From: Opitutaceae bacterium
GTDB taxonomy: Bacteria; Verrucomicrobiota; Verrucomicrobiia; Opitutales; Opitutaceae
Direction of reading: 5' to 3'
Length of the DNA: 35,980 nt
Assembly: GCA_030648295.1 (NCBI GenBank)
Contig: JAUSID010000237.1
Span: 1 to 35,980 of the forward strand
Positions 26,330 to 33,070 of this stretch are shown in pieces. A program made the translations under genes and the position numbers. A model generated the notes under the pieces. The model searched no databases. It worked only from the letters and a program-made list of their open reading frames with translations, and was not told where the DNA came from. Position 1 is the first letter of the stretch, and each line of letters opens with the position of its first letter.

Positions 26330-27640
26330 ATGAACCGAGCAGGAAAAACAGAAGGCAGCGGCGAGGACTCCGCGCGGATTGATTTCACAGCGCCCACCCG
26401 CCGACTCGTGGCCGCGCGCGCCGGTCACCGCTGCAGCATGCCCCAATGCGGTCGCCTCACCATCGGCCCCGACACGCAGCCGAACGAGTTCGTCGATTCT
26501 GGAGTGGCAGCGCATATTTTTAGTGCGGCGTCCGGGGGGCCACGCGGACAAGGAGGACTCTCGGCCGAACAGCTCGCATCCGCCAGCAACGCCATCTGGC
26601 TGTGCGCGATTCACGGACGGATCGTCGATGCCAACCGGGGAATGAGCTATCCCGCCCCGCTTTTGCTGAGCTACAAAGGCCTGCACGAAGGGCGAATGTT
26701 TCGCGAGCAGCATGGCCTCGGTCTCGCGGTATTCTGGTTCCAGGAGCTGACGCTTCACCAAAGCCCGCTGTTTGCGCCTCGTTCCAATCTCCGGTTCGGC
26801 AAGCTGACCGTCTTGGTCGGTGAGAACAGCAAGGGAAAGACCGCACTCTGCGAGTGGATTTCGAGCTTTGCCTCTCCCGGCGACCTTTGGCGCTGGATCA
26901 GGCCATTTTCACCGCTGGACGCCGAGCTTCAACTCCACATGCCGGACCAGCACAATGTCCGACTGCAGCTATTGAAGCCGCAGGAGCTGCGTTTCGCCAT
27001 CAATTCCACGCCCGCTGCGTCGCAGGCGCTGCCCATTCATTTCGTTTTCTTGCGCGAAAAATTGGAGGACTCGCTTGCGGAGGAGATGGACGACACCAAA
27101 TGGATCGCCCGCCAGCTCGGGATCGATCCCCTACTATTGCCGAATCTCTTCGAGTGGATCCAGCATTCCGGATCGGGTTGGGTGAAAACTCTGGACTTGC
27201 GCGACCGCCCAAAAGACGAGGAAGAGGAAAATCCCCCGAACGAAAAATGGCTCTACGCCGACCTGAAAGGTGGTGGCGAAGCATATCCGTATCGCGATCT
27301 CTCAGGAGCCGAACAGACGATTGTTCTCCTCGAACTGGCCATTGCGCTGGCCCAAAGCAGGGCGCGCTATGTGCCGACCATGCTCATTCTCGATAGCGGG
27401 ATGTGGCGCTTCGATCGGGATAATTTTCAGCGCGTCGCGGACCGTCTCTGTTCGAGCGATCTTCTCTTTCAATCGCTCATTGTCATTCCGCCCCGCCCGA
27501 AGGAATTACTCGAACCGAAGTGGGCCGGCTGGGTCATCGCGCGAATGAAATCGAGCCCCGACGGCACGATCATTGATCAACACTCGTTCACACCCGAGGA
27601 ATCTTCGCCACCGTGTTTCTGTGGTCCGGTTTCCTGCTAG
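26330..27640 (+). CDS. HNH nuclease fused to an AAA ATPase
   Basis: The product is 436 residues from ATG 26330, which lies 32 bases after the previous stop. ATG 26264 would overlap that gene. Residues 27-104 form an HNH nuclease: Cys35 and Cys40, VAAHIFSAASGGPRG with catalytic His62, Asn87 in SNAIWLC, and Cys92/His95. Residues ~150-430 form an ATPase with Walker A VGENSKGKTA (163-172), a signature-like RDLSGAEQTIVLLELA, and Walker B MLILDSG, where Ser replaces the usual catalytic Glu. The pairing resembles Septu (PtuA ATPase plus PtuB HNH) joined in one chain with the HNH part first. It probably cuts DNA or RNA under ATP-dependent control. Confidence 0.78.
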   Translation: MNRAGKTEGSGEDSARIDFTAPTRRLVAARAGHRCSMPQCGRLTIGPDTQPNEFVDSGVAAHIFSAASGGPRGQGGLSAEQLASASNAIWLCAIHGRIVDANRGMSYPAPLLLSYKGLHEGRMFREQHGLGLAVFWFQELTLHQSPLFAPRSNLRFGKLTVLVGENSKGKTALCEWISSFASPGDLWRWIRPFSPLDAELQLHMPDQHNVRLQLLKPQELRFAINSTPAASQALPIHFVFLREKLEDSLAEEMDDTKWIARQLGIDPLLLPNLFEWIQHSGSGWVKTLDLRDRPKDEEEENPPNEKWLYADLKGGGEAYPYRDLSGAEQTIVLLELAIALAQSRARYVPTMLILDSGMWRFDRDNFQRVADRLCSSDLLFQSLIVIPPRPKELLEPKWAGWVIARMKSSPDGTIIDQHSFTPEESSPPCFCGPVSC

Positions 27641-27730
27641 AGCGACAGGAGGGGACTCAGGTCGGGGGCTCAGGCCAAGTGCGAGGCGATGTTATCCGCG
27701 CGACAGAAGGTCCTACCGTCACAGGATAAA

Positions 27731-27774
27731 GCCTAACCTTGGGTTCAGGCAATTCACCACAACCGTCGTTAGGT
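27731..27774. repeat. attC-like imperfect inverted repeat (weak candidate)
   Basis: GCCTAAC at 27731-27737 fits the integron RYYYAAC box, and GTTAGGT at 27768-27774 fits GTTRRRY. CCTAAC pairs with GTTAGG, and a shorter GGTT/AACC stem lies inside. At 44 bases it is shorter than usual attC sites (from about 57 bases). It could be chance. Confidence 0.25.
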
Positions 27775-27883
27775 CTGAGCTTCCGGTCGAGACTCTGGCA
27801 GGCGCGGGTGCAACAACGCCCCGGTCAAAACCACGACCAGCGAGGCGAGAAAACGTGATGCTTGGTCACCCGACTTGATCCTC

Positions 27884-28047
27884 ATGAAACCATCCAAGCG
27901 AAAGGCGGACCCCGGACGGCTGGTGCACTACAAACGTCCCGACCTGACTCCCTACTTGATTCATCTGACCAGAATACGAGCCGCACGTATCGACTCTCGG
28001 CGTATGAGAACATCGTCACCATCCTTGAGACCGGAAAAATCTGGGGC
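27884..28047 (+). pseudogene. Frameshifted 5' fragment of a second ADP-ribosyltransferase-like gene
   Basis: From ATG 27884 the frame encodes MKPSKRKADPGRLVHYKRP and on to LIHLT, nearly identical to the start of the gene at 25650. A one-base deletion near 27968 then shifts the reading frame. The match continues in the next frame (SAYENIVTILETGKIWG) to about 28047 and is then lost, 34 bases before recombination site A. The rest of the gene is missing. This looks like a paralogue broken by arrival of the recombinase unit, after which the stub decayed. Confidence 0.8.
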
Positions 28048-28080
28048 AGAGAATGCAGTCTTGGCATCCCTGACGAACCG

Positions 28081-28106
28081 AGGATAACTAGAGATTATCC
28101 ATGGAA
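28081..28106 (+). repeat. Recombination-type site A at the start of the acetyltransferase-like gene
   Basis: The 19-base core GGATAACTAGAGATTATCC (28082-28100) has 6-base arms, GGATAA and TTATCC, around a 7-base spacer. The ATG follows at once. All 26 bases, including ATGGAA, are identical to site B on the other strand. The inner ATAA...TTAT resembles the core of Xer/dif sites. A TTGGCA hexamer about 16 bases upstream could make GATAAC act as a -10 box. Confidence 0.75.
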
Positions 28107-29102
28107 CTGAGGGCCATCGAGCGCACGGACCGCGGGAAAAACCGGCTTAACGCTGCGCTGGATATCTATCGACGGACCATTCTGCCCGAGGCCCAGAATC
28201 CAGAATCCCAGATTCTCTACTGGATCGATCACAGCAACGAGGCCTTGGCAGACGAGTTTCGATGTTTCGCCCTGCAGCGCGGGAACGACGTCTCGGGTTA
28301 TCTCCAATACAGCTATTTTCGGGAGGAGCACATCTTCTTCTTCGAATACCTATGCATCCAGGATCCGAAACGCACCGGCTTGGTGCCCAGCGATGCACTC
28401 GACGACATCGAAGACTACCTCGCGCAGAATTATCGACCGGGTTTCACGATCGCTTTCGAGGTAGCGCAAAAAAAGTTCCACGATGACGAATGGAAGTCGG
28501 ACAAAAAGCTGATCAAGTATTTCACGCGGCTTGGATTCCGAACCGTTGAATTCAAGTATCGCTATCCTATCCTGCAATCATACGACGGCGCGACGAGTTA
28601 CCCGGCGGATTTGATGGTAATGCTCCCGGCGCAACGGACGACCGTGACGGCCTCAGAAATGCGAACGATCCTGCGATGCATCTACTTCAAACACTACCTG
28701 CGATGGGACCGTCCCTTTCTGGTACCCGATGCGTTTGCGTTACGCGAACGATTGATCAACGACCTTTACTCGGAGCAGGTCGCCACGATTCGCGACGACG
28801 ATACGTTTGGCACCTTCGGCGATGACCGGCGCGCGAGTCGCCCACGCTTCCTCAATCAGTTGCCGACCGTCCGCGAGATCGTCGACCGCTTTTTCTCGCC
28901 CAAAATGCCGCGCCTCGTCGTCGTGATAGCCGTCCTCTTGGCACTGACTTGGGGTCTGAAAAGAATCGACAGCCTTTGGATGTTCACGCCCTTGATCCTG
29001 GCTGCGTCATTGCTCTATTGCCTCGCTGAGAATACGAAGGAGACGAGGAAGCTGTTCGTGATAATTCTGGCCCGGCTTCGGAGCGGGAGGCAACGATCGT
29101 GA
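28101..29102 (+). CDS. GNAT-like acetyltransferase with C-terminal membrane tail
   Basis: A 333-residue protein. Residues ~1-175 read like a GNAT fold: a strand-rich core (FRCFALQRGND, VSGYLQYSYF, FFEYLCIQD), then FTIAFEVAQKK and LIKYFTRLGFRTV, as in acetyltransferase motifs. The classical Q/RxxGxG/A loop is not obvious, so the catalytic call is tentative. Residues 271-285 and 293-308 are two hydrophobic helices that would tether it to the membrane, which is unusual. The start codon abuts recombination site A. Its last 119 bases overlap the convergent methyltransferase gene. A close relative (about 73 of the first 89 residues identical by eye) is truncated at 30844. Confidence 0.65.
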   Translation: MELRAIERTDRGKNRLNAALDIYRRTILPEAQNPESQILYWIDHSNEALADEFRCFALQRGNDVSGYLQYSYFREEHIFFFEYLCIQDPKRTGLVPSDALDDIEDYLAQNYRPGFTIAFEVAQKKFHDDEWKSDKKLIKYFTRLGFRTVEFKYRYPILQSYDGATSYPADLMVMLPAQRTTVTASEMRTILRCIYFKHYLRWDRPFLVPDAFALRERLINDLYSEQVATIRDDDTFGTFGDDRRASRPRFLNQLPTVREIVDRFFSPKMPRLVVVIAVLLALTWGLKRIDSLWMFTPLILAASLLYCLAENTKETRKLFVIILARLRSGRQRS

Positions 29103-29790
29103 TGATATCGGCCCATGCCGTGGGAAATGGCATCCAATCCAATCGACGCTGCCAGCGGACCGCGGTGCCGGACGTGGCACCTATTTTTCGACTCAGTGCC
29201 GACCAGGTATGCGTTCCTAGGATACGGACGATTTCAAAGCCAGCCGCAGCCAGAAGAGATCGGACGTAGTTGCCGTCATAGACCCAGATTCGCTCGGGAG
29301 ATCCGTTGTAGATATCGGTCGTCAGATCTGCCGCCCGGCGGTGCGTCGGTGTAAGCCAGTGACGGATGCTTCGACTGTTTCCAAAATCACAGACCAAGAC
29401 TCCGCGAGGTTCGATGACGCGACCGAATTCGGCAATTGCGCGCCCGGGATCGCAGTAGCCCAGCACTTCACCCACGCAGACCACGGCGCCGAATTGATTG
29501 GGCGGAAAAGGCAAGTCCTCGATGCTCGCACAAACGGTGCGACGGTGCGCGCGCATCGGCGTCACAAACAGGTCGACGGCCACCTCTTCCCAGGGTGGGA
29601 CACCGATTTGATGAACGCCTGCCCCGGCGTTCAAAAGTAACCGTGACTTCGCTTTCGATATGGCAAGGTGCTCATTTACGATCGTGGCCGTCCGTCGCCC
29701 GGAATAGGAATGCCAATCGTCCTCGCTGATGGCCTCCACGTCATAGCGAGCCTTCAATTCGTCGGGTTTGAAACCGGGCCGGACTTCCAT
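28984..29790 (-). CDS. Class I SAM-dependent methyltransferase in the recombinase-flanked segment
   Basis: A 268-residue protein starting directly on recombination site B. Motif I is LLLNAGAGVH (51-60), followed by ASIEDLPFPPNQFGAVVCVGEVLGY and a GRVIEPRGVLVCDF strand, typical of the Methyltransf_11 family. The substrate is unknown. The tail after ~225 overlaps the end of the convergent acetyltransferase-like gene by 119 bases and is low in complexity (SRTASSSPSYSQRG), so it may not be conserved. Its promoter should lie in the space shared with the recombinase gene, where TTAACA on the minus strand could be a -35 box. Confidence 0.78.
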   Translation of the reverse strand: MEVRPGFKPDELKARYDVEAISEDDWHSYSGRRTATIVNEHLAISKAKSRLLLNAGAGVHQIGVPPWEEVAVDLFVTPMRAHRRTVCASIEDLPFPPNQFGAVVCVGEVLGYCDPGRAIAEFGRVIEPRGVLVCDFGNSRSIRHWLTPTHRRAADLTTDIYNGSPERIWVYDGNYVRSLLAAAGFEIVRILGTHTWSALSRKIGATSGTAVRWQRRLDWMPFPTAWADIITIVASRSEAGPELSRTASSSPSYSQRGNRAMTQPGSRA

Positions 29791-29810
29791 GGATAATCTC
29801 TAGTTATCCT
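29785..29810 (-). repeat. Recombination-type site B, inverted copy of site A
   Basis: On the minus strand this reads exactly as site A over 26 bases, including the ATGGAA of the methyltransferase start. A and B therefore form an inverted pair about 1.7 kb apart with the same 7-base spacer (CTAGAGA), as strand exchange by a tyrosine recombinase requires. An extra GGGATAAA half-site-like element sits just outside the site (29811-29818). Confidence 0.75.
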
Positions 29811-29831
29811 TTATCCCATCGGGGGAGTGGT

Positions 29832-29848
29832 GTTAACCTGCGGCTAAC
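29832..29848. promoter_or_regulatory. Palindrome between the methyltransferase and recombinase genes
   Basis: GTTAACCTGCGGCTAAC has matching arms GTTA-x-CC and GG-x-TAAC around TGC. It lies between site B and the recombinase start and overlaps a TTAACA hexamer that could be the -35 box of the methyltransferase promoter. An operator controlling one or both divergent genes is the simplest reading. Confidence 0.4.
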
Positions 29849-29884
29849 ATCGACGCCATGCCAAGCGGTCGCTCGGATGGCAGG

Positions 29885-30823
29885 ATGGACCCATTCGAAC
29901 AAGCAACTCACGACTTCCTTCAACATTGCGCCGAGGAACGCAAATACAGCTGGCACACCGTCAAGGCCTACCGCCTGGACTTGAGCGGCTTTGGCGCGTT
30001 CTTGAAGCAAACGTGTCCCGCGCCGGCACCGCATGAACTGACATGTGACCGGCTGCGCGATTACGCGCGTTCACGCGTTCATGCGAAACCCCGGACGATC
30101 CGGCGTAACGTCGCCTGCGTGAAATCCTTTCTGCGGTTTCTCCACGCTGAGGGCCGGATTGGTAACGATCTCGCTGTCGAATGGCGCAGTGGCGTGAAGT
30201 TGGGCCGGCCGCTTCCGCGGACGATATCTCACTCTGCGGTCCAAAGCATGTTCGTTACGGTTTACCGTGCGCCCGTATCTCGAAAACGCCGAGAATTAAT
30301 CCGACTGGCCCGGGATCGTGCATTGATCGAAATTCTGTTTTGCGGCGGACTGCGGGTATCGGAGGTTTCAGACCTGCTGCTCACCTCTGTGGACCTCGGG
30401 GACGATGTGATCCGGGTCAACGGTAAGGGCAGCCGGGAACGGATCGTGCCGATCGTGAGCACGCAGTTGCGGCAGGCCCTTCGGCGCTGGATCGAGATCA
30501 GGCAGAAACATCACCCAGAGCTCCCGCTGCTCTTCAACAATCGAACCGGGCGGCGCCTAAGCGATCAGTCAATTCGAACTATCATTAAGCAAACGGCGCT
30601 AACGAGCGGCGCGGGTAAGGTTACACCACACATGTTCCGGCATACGCTCGCGACTCAGCTCCTCGAACAGGGAGTGGACCTTCGTCACATCCAACGGTTG
30701 CTCGGACACAGCTCAATCACGACCACGACGATCTACGCGCAGGTTAGCGACCGGTCGCAGCGCGAGAGCCTCTTATCACGTCATCCGCGGCGGCTTATCA
30801 CGGCGGCTGCCCGCGCCGGTTAA
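29885..30823 (+). CDS. Tyrosine recombinase, XerC/XerD-like
   Basis: The product is 312 residues from ATG 29885 (MDPFEQATHDF), where Xer proteins normally begin. ATG 29858 would add 9 residues. An N-terminal SAM-like core-binding domain (1-95) is followed by the catalytic domain with every expected residue: Arg157 in GLRVSE, Lys181 in GKGSRERIVP, His249/Arg252 in HMFRHT, His275 in LLGHSS, and the nucleophile Tyr284 in TTIYAQV. The length fits the family, and no IntI-specific insertion is evident. Three likely target sites surround it, one of them two bases after its stop, so it is probably dedicated to rearranging this locus rather than dimer resolution. Confidence 0.88.
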   Translation: MDPFEQATHDFLQHCAEERKYSWHTVKAYRLDLSGFGAFLKQTCPAPAPHELTCDRLRDYARSRVHAKPRTIRRNVACVKSFLRFLHAEGRIGNDLAVEWRSGVKLGRPLPRTISHSAVQSMFVTVYRAPVSRKRRELIRLARDRALIEILFCGGLRVSEVSDLLLTSVDLGDDVIRVNGKGSRERIVPIVSTQLRQALRRWIEIRQKHHPELPLLFNNRTGRRLSDQSIRTIIKQTALTSGAGKVTPHMFRHTLATQLLEQGVDLRHIQRLLGHSSITTTTIYAQVSDRSQRESLLSRHPRRLITAAARAG

Positions 30824-30824
30824 A

Positions 30825-30843
30825 GGATAACTCAATATTATCC
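30825..30843 (+). repeat. Recombination-type site C after the recombinase gene
   Basis: GGATAACTCAATATTATCC has the same arms as sites A and B (GGATAA, TTATCC) and the same position directly before ATGGAACT, but its spacer is CTCAATA instead of CTAGAGA. It is in the same orientation as A. It starts one base after the recombinase stop codon. The different spacer predicts poor recombination with A or B. Confidence 0.7.
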
Positions 30844-31110
30844 ATGGAACTGAAGGCGATTGATCGCACGGACCGAAGCAAAAGCCGGCTAAAGGCGGCA
30901 TTGGGTATTTACCGTAAGACCATCCTAGCCGAGGCTCAGAACCCCGAGTCCCAAATCCTCTGCTGGATCGATCACAGCAACGAGTCGTTGGCGGATGAAT
31001 TTCGCTGCTTCGCCCTCCAACGGGAGGGCGAGGTTTCGGGCTATCTCCAATTCAGCTACTTTCGCGAAGAGCATGTTTTCTTTTTCGAATACCTATGCAT
31101 CCAAAACCCG
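30844..31110 (+). pseudogene. Truncated 5' copy of the acetyltransferase-like gene
   Basis: The first 89 codons (MELKAIDRTDRSKSRLKAAL to FFFEYLCIQNP) match the gene at 28101, with about 16 differences counted by eye. Similarity stops abruptly at about 31110. The frame then runs on into sequence antisense to folK. The differences exclude a recent duplication. It is a diverged paralogue that lost its 3' two-thirds, perhaps where the island meets the conserved folate locus. Confidence 0.8.
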
Positions 31111-31154
31111 ATTTTCCGGCACCAAATCTCGGTTGTCGGGGAGATTGCTGAGTT

Positions 31155-31652
31155 TTATCCGCGAGTGTCCAGCGATGGCAGGGCCTTGAGCTTGGCGCGC
31201 AAATCGTCCCAGCAACTCCGGCGAAACCGGTCGCATTCGAGCACTTCGCGTAAAGGAACCGTCACGAAGGCGCGCTCGAACAGTCGCGGATGTGGCAATT
31301 CCAGGAACGGAGTGGAGCGCGTCTCGCCTTCAAATGCCAGCAAGTCGAGATCGAGCGTGCGCGGTCCCCAACGCACTGTGCGGACCCGGCCGAAATGTTG
31401 TTCGGTTTCGAGGAGTGATCGCATGAGGGCTTCCGGTTCGAGCGTTGTTTCGATTCCGAACACGAGATTCAGAAAAACGGGTTGGTCCAAATAACCGACC
31501 GGATCGGTTTCGAGCACCGATGACTGCTCGACGGCAACGATCGCAGGGTGTGCGCGCAGTCGCTCGATCGCGCCCTGAAGGGTCGCCAGCCGATCGCCGA
31601 GATTGGAACCGGCGCCGATGAACGCCTGGCGAACGCGTGCCGCTGCGCTCAT
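31155..31652 (-). CDS. folK: 2-amino-4-hydroxy-6-hydroxymethyldihydropteridine diphosphokinase
   Basis: A 165-residue enzyme that transfers pyrophosphate from ATP to hydroxymethyl-dihydropterin, the step before FolP in folate synthesis. Diagnostic motifs are AFIGAGSNLGDR near the N-terminus, RTVRWGPRTLDLDLLAF in the middle and LPHPRLFERAFV near the end. The start at 31652 overlaps the folB stop by 4 bases (ATGA) and gives the usual family length. It is the last of three co-transcribed minus-strand folate genes. Its 3' end lies 44 bases from the truncated acetyltransferase copy, so the island boundary is here. Confidence 0.94.
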   Translation of the reverse strand: MSAAARVRQAFIGAGSNLGDRLATLQGAIERLRAHPAIVAVEQSSVLETDPVGYLDQPVFLNLVFGIETTLEPEALMRSLLETEQHFGRVRTVRWGPRTLDLDLLAFEGETRSTPFLELPHPRLFERAFVTVPLREVLECDRFRRSCWDDLRAKLKALPSLDTRG

Positions 31653-32032
31653 AGAGGGTGCGGCGAACGTTCGCGCCGGATGCGGACGGACACGCCGGCG
31701 AACTGGAAATCGACCGGCGGGCGCGGCTTGCTGATTTCGACGCACACCGCATCCACGCGCTGGAAGTGGTGCAGGATTTCCGCCGCGACGCGTTCGGCCA
31801 GGGTTTCGATTAGATATTTGCGCGAACCTTCGATCACGCCGCGCACGACGGCCTGCACCGCGCGATAGTCCACGGTATCGTCGAGATGGTCGGACTGCCC
31901 GGCGGTCGAGAGGGAAAATTCGAGCTCCACCGTGGCCGTGAAATGCTGGCCATTCTGCGCCTCGACGGGCAGGACGCCGTGGTGGCCAAAAAAACCAAGC
32001 TCGCGAAGAATGACTCGGTCGGTGTTGCTCAC
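31649..32032 (-). CDS. folB: Dihydroneopterin aldolase
   Basis: A 127-residue enzyme that converts dihydroneopterin to hydroxymethyl-dihydropterin plus glycolaldehyde. Family motifs are LGFFGHHGVLP near the N-terminus, DDTVDYRAV, LIETLAERVA and the catalytic-lysine segment ISKPRPP. The start is a GTG at 32032 that overlaps the folP stop (GTGA). Reading from the upstream ATG at 32140 would add 36 residues inside folP and exceed the family length. The end overlaps folK by 4 bases, so folP-folB-folK are translationally coupled. Confidence 0.92.
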   Translation of the reverse strand: MSNTDRVILRELGFFGHHGVLPVEAQNGQHFTATVELEFSLSTAGQSDHLDDTVDYRAVQAVVRGVIEGSRKYLIETLAERVAAEILHHFQRVDAVCVEISKPRPPVDFQFAGVSVRIRRERSPHPL

Positions 32033-32940
32033 AGGGAAAACTCGGTACCTGCCTTGATGGCGTCGGCGGTGCGAACGAAACGGACGATCTGCGCAACGTC
32101 GTGGACGCGAACCATGTGGCAGCCCTGTTGAATTGCCCACACCACCGTGGCCGCAGTGCCTTCAATCCGATCCTCAACGGACGTGCCGAGAATCTTGCCG
32201 ATCGTCGATTTTCGAGAGGTGCCCACCAGGACCGGATAGCCGAGCGACACGATCCGTTCCAGCCGCTTGAGCACTTCGAGGTTCTGGGCGGCGTCCTTGG
32301 CGAAGCCGAATCCGGGATCGAGCCAGATCTGGTGCTTCGCGACGCCGGCACAACGCGCGAGCGTCAGGCTCAGTTCGAGATCGAACAGCACGTCCACCCA
32401 GAAGTCGCGATAATCTCGATCGGGTCGGTTGTGCATCAGGATGACGGGACAATTGAGCCGACCGGCCATCTGCGCCATCGGCGGTAATGGCAGCGCCGGG
32501 CTGGTTTCGTCCGCGCGCGCGGCATCGCGCCACCGCTCGCGTAATTCGGGAGTGAGCCCAGAGGTAAGTCCCCAGACATCGTTGATGAGATCAGCGCCGC
32601 TGCGGATCGCGGCGTCCGCGACACCCGCCTTGTAGGTGTCGATCGAGATGGGCACGGCGGGCCACGCACGGCGCAACGCCGCGAGCGCCGGGAGCACGCG
32701 ATCCATTTCTTCCGTGGCGGAAACCGGCTGGCCGCCGGGCCGAGTGGATTCGCCGCCCAAGTCGAGCACATCCGCACCGGTGGCTAGCATCTCGCCGGCG
32801 CGATCGACGACCGCCTGAATGCTGGAGAGTTGCCCCCCATCAGAGAAGGAATCCGGCGTTACATTCAGCACACCCATGATCAGGGTGCGCCGGCTGATCG
32901 CGGGCAACCGGCGGCCGTGCGGACTGCGCCAGGATTCCAT
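32029..32940 (-). CDS. folP: Dihydropteroate synthase
   Basis: A 303-residue TIM-barrel enzyme that joins p-aminobenzoate to hydroxymethyl-dihydropterin pyrophosphate. It is the target of sulfonamides. Both signatures are present: LIMGVLNVTPDSFSDGG and DVLDLGGESTRPGG. Also present are the SIDTYKAGVA and LINDVWG segments, WLDPGFGFAK, and the substrate-binding VGTSRKSTIG. I chose ATG 32940 (MESWRSPHGR) because GGAG lies 8 bases upstream. ATGs at 32976 and 32991 are possible alternatives. The gene diverges from pabB, which helps make its p-aminobenzoate substrate. Confidence 0.95.
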   Translation of the reverse strand: MESWRSPHGRRLPAISRRTLIMGVLNVTPDSFSDGGQLSSIQAVVDRAGEMLATGADVLDLGGESTRPGGQPVSATEEMDRVLPALAALRRAWPAVPISIDTYKAGVADAAIRSGADLINDVWGLTSGLTPELRERWRDAARADETSPALPLPPMAQMAGRLNCPVILMHNRPDRDYRDFWVDVLFDLELSLTLARCAGVAKHQIWLDPGFGFAKDAAQNLEVLKRLERIVSLGYPVLVGTSRKSTIGKILGTSVEDRIEGTAATVVWAIQQGCHMVRVHDVAQIVRFVRTADAIKAGTEFSL

Positions 32941-33070
32941 ATCCGAGACTCCAAGCGGTTGTCCGCGCATTTCCATCTCATCGCGTGTCATGTCGGCACA
33001 AAAACACGATATGACACTTTGTTCAGCCGAAAACACTTCAATTGTTAACAAGGGTCGGTATTGCTCCCCC
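32941..33070. promoter_or_regulatory. Divergent promoter region between folP and pabB
   Basis: These 130 bases must drive both halves of the folate locus. TTGTTAACAA (33042-33051) is a perfect 10-base palindrome and may be an operator. AT content is higher than in the flanking genes. I cannot place either promoter with confidence. Confidence 0.4.

Noticed and set aside
29885-30823. Integron integrase IntI
   Set aside because: The protein has the length and motifs of XerC/XerD-type recombinases without an evident IntI-specific insertion, and no convincing attC array follows.
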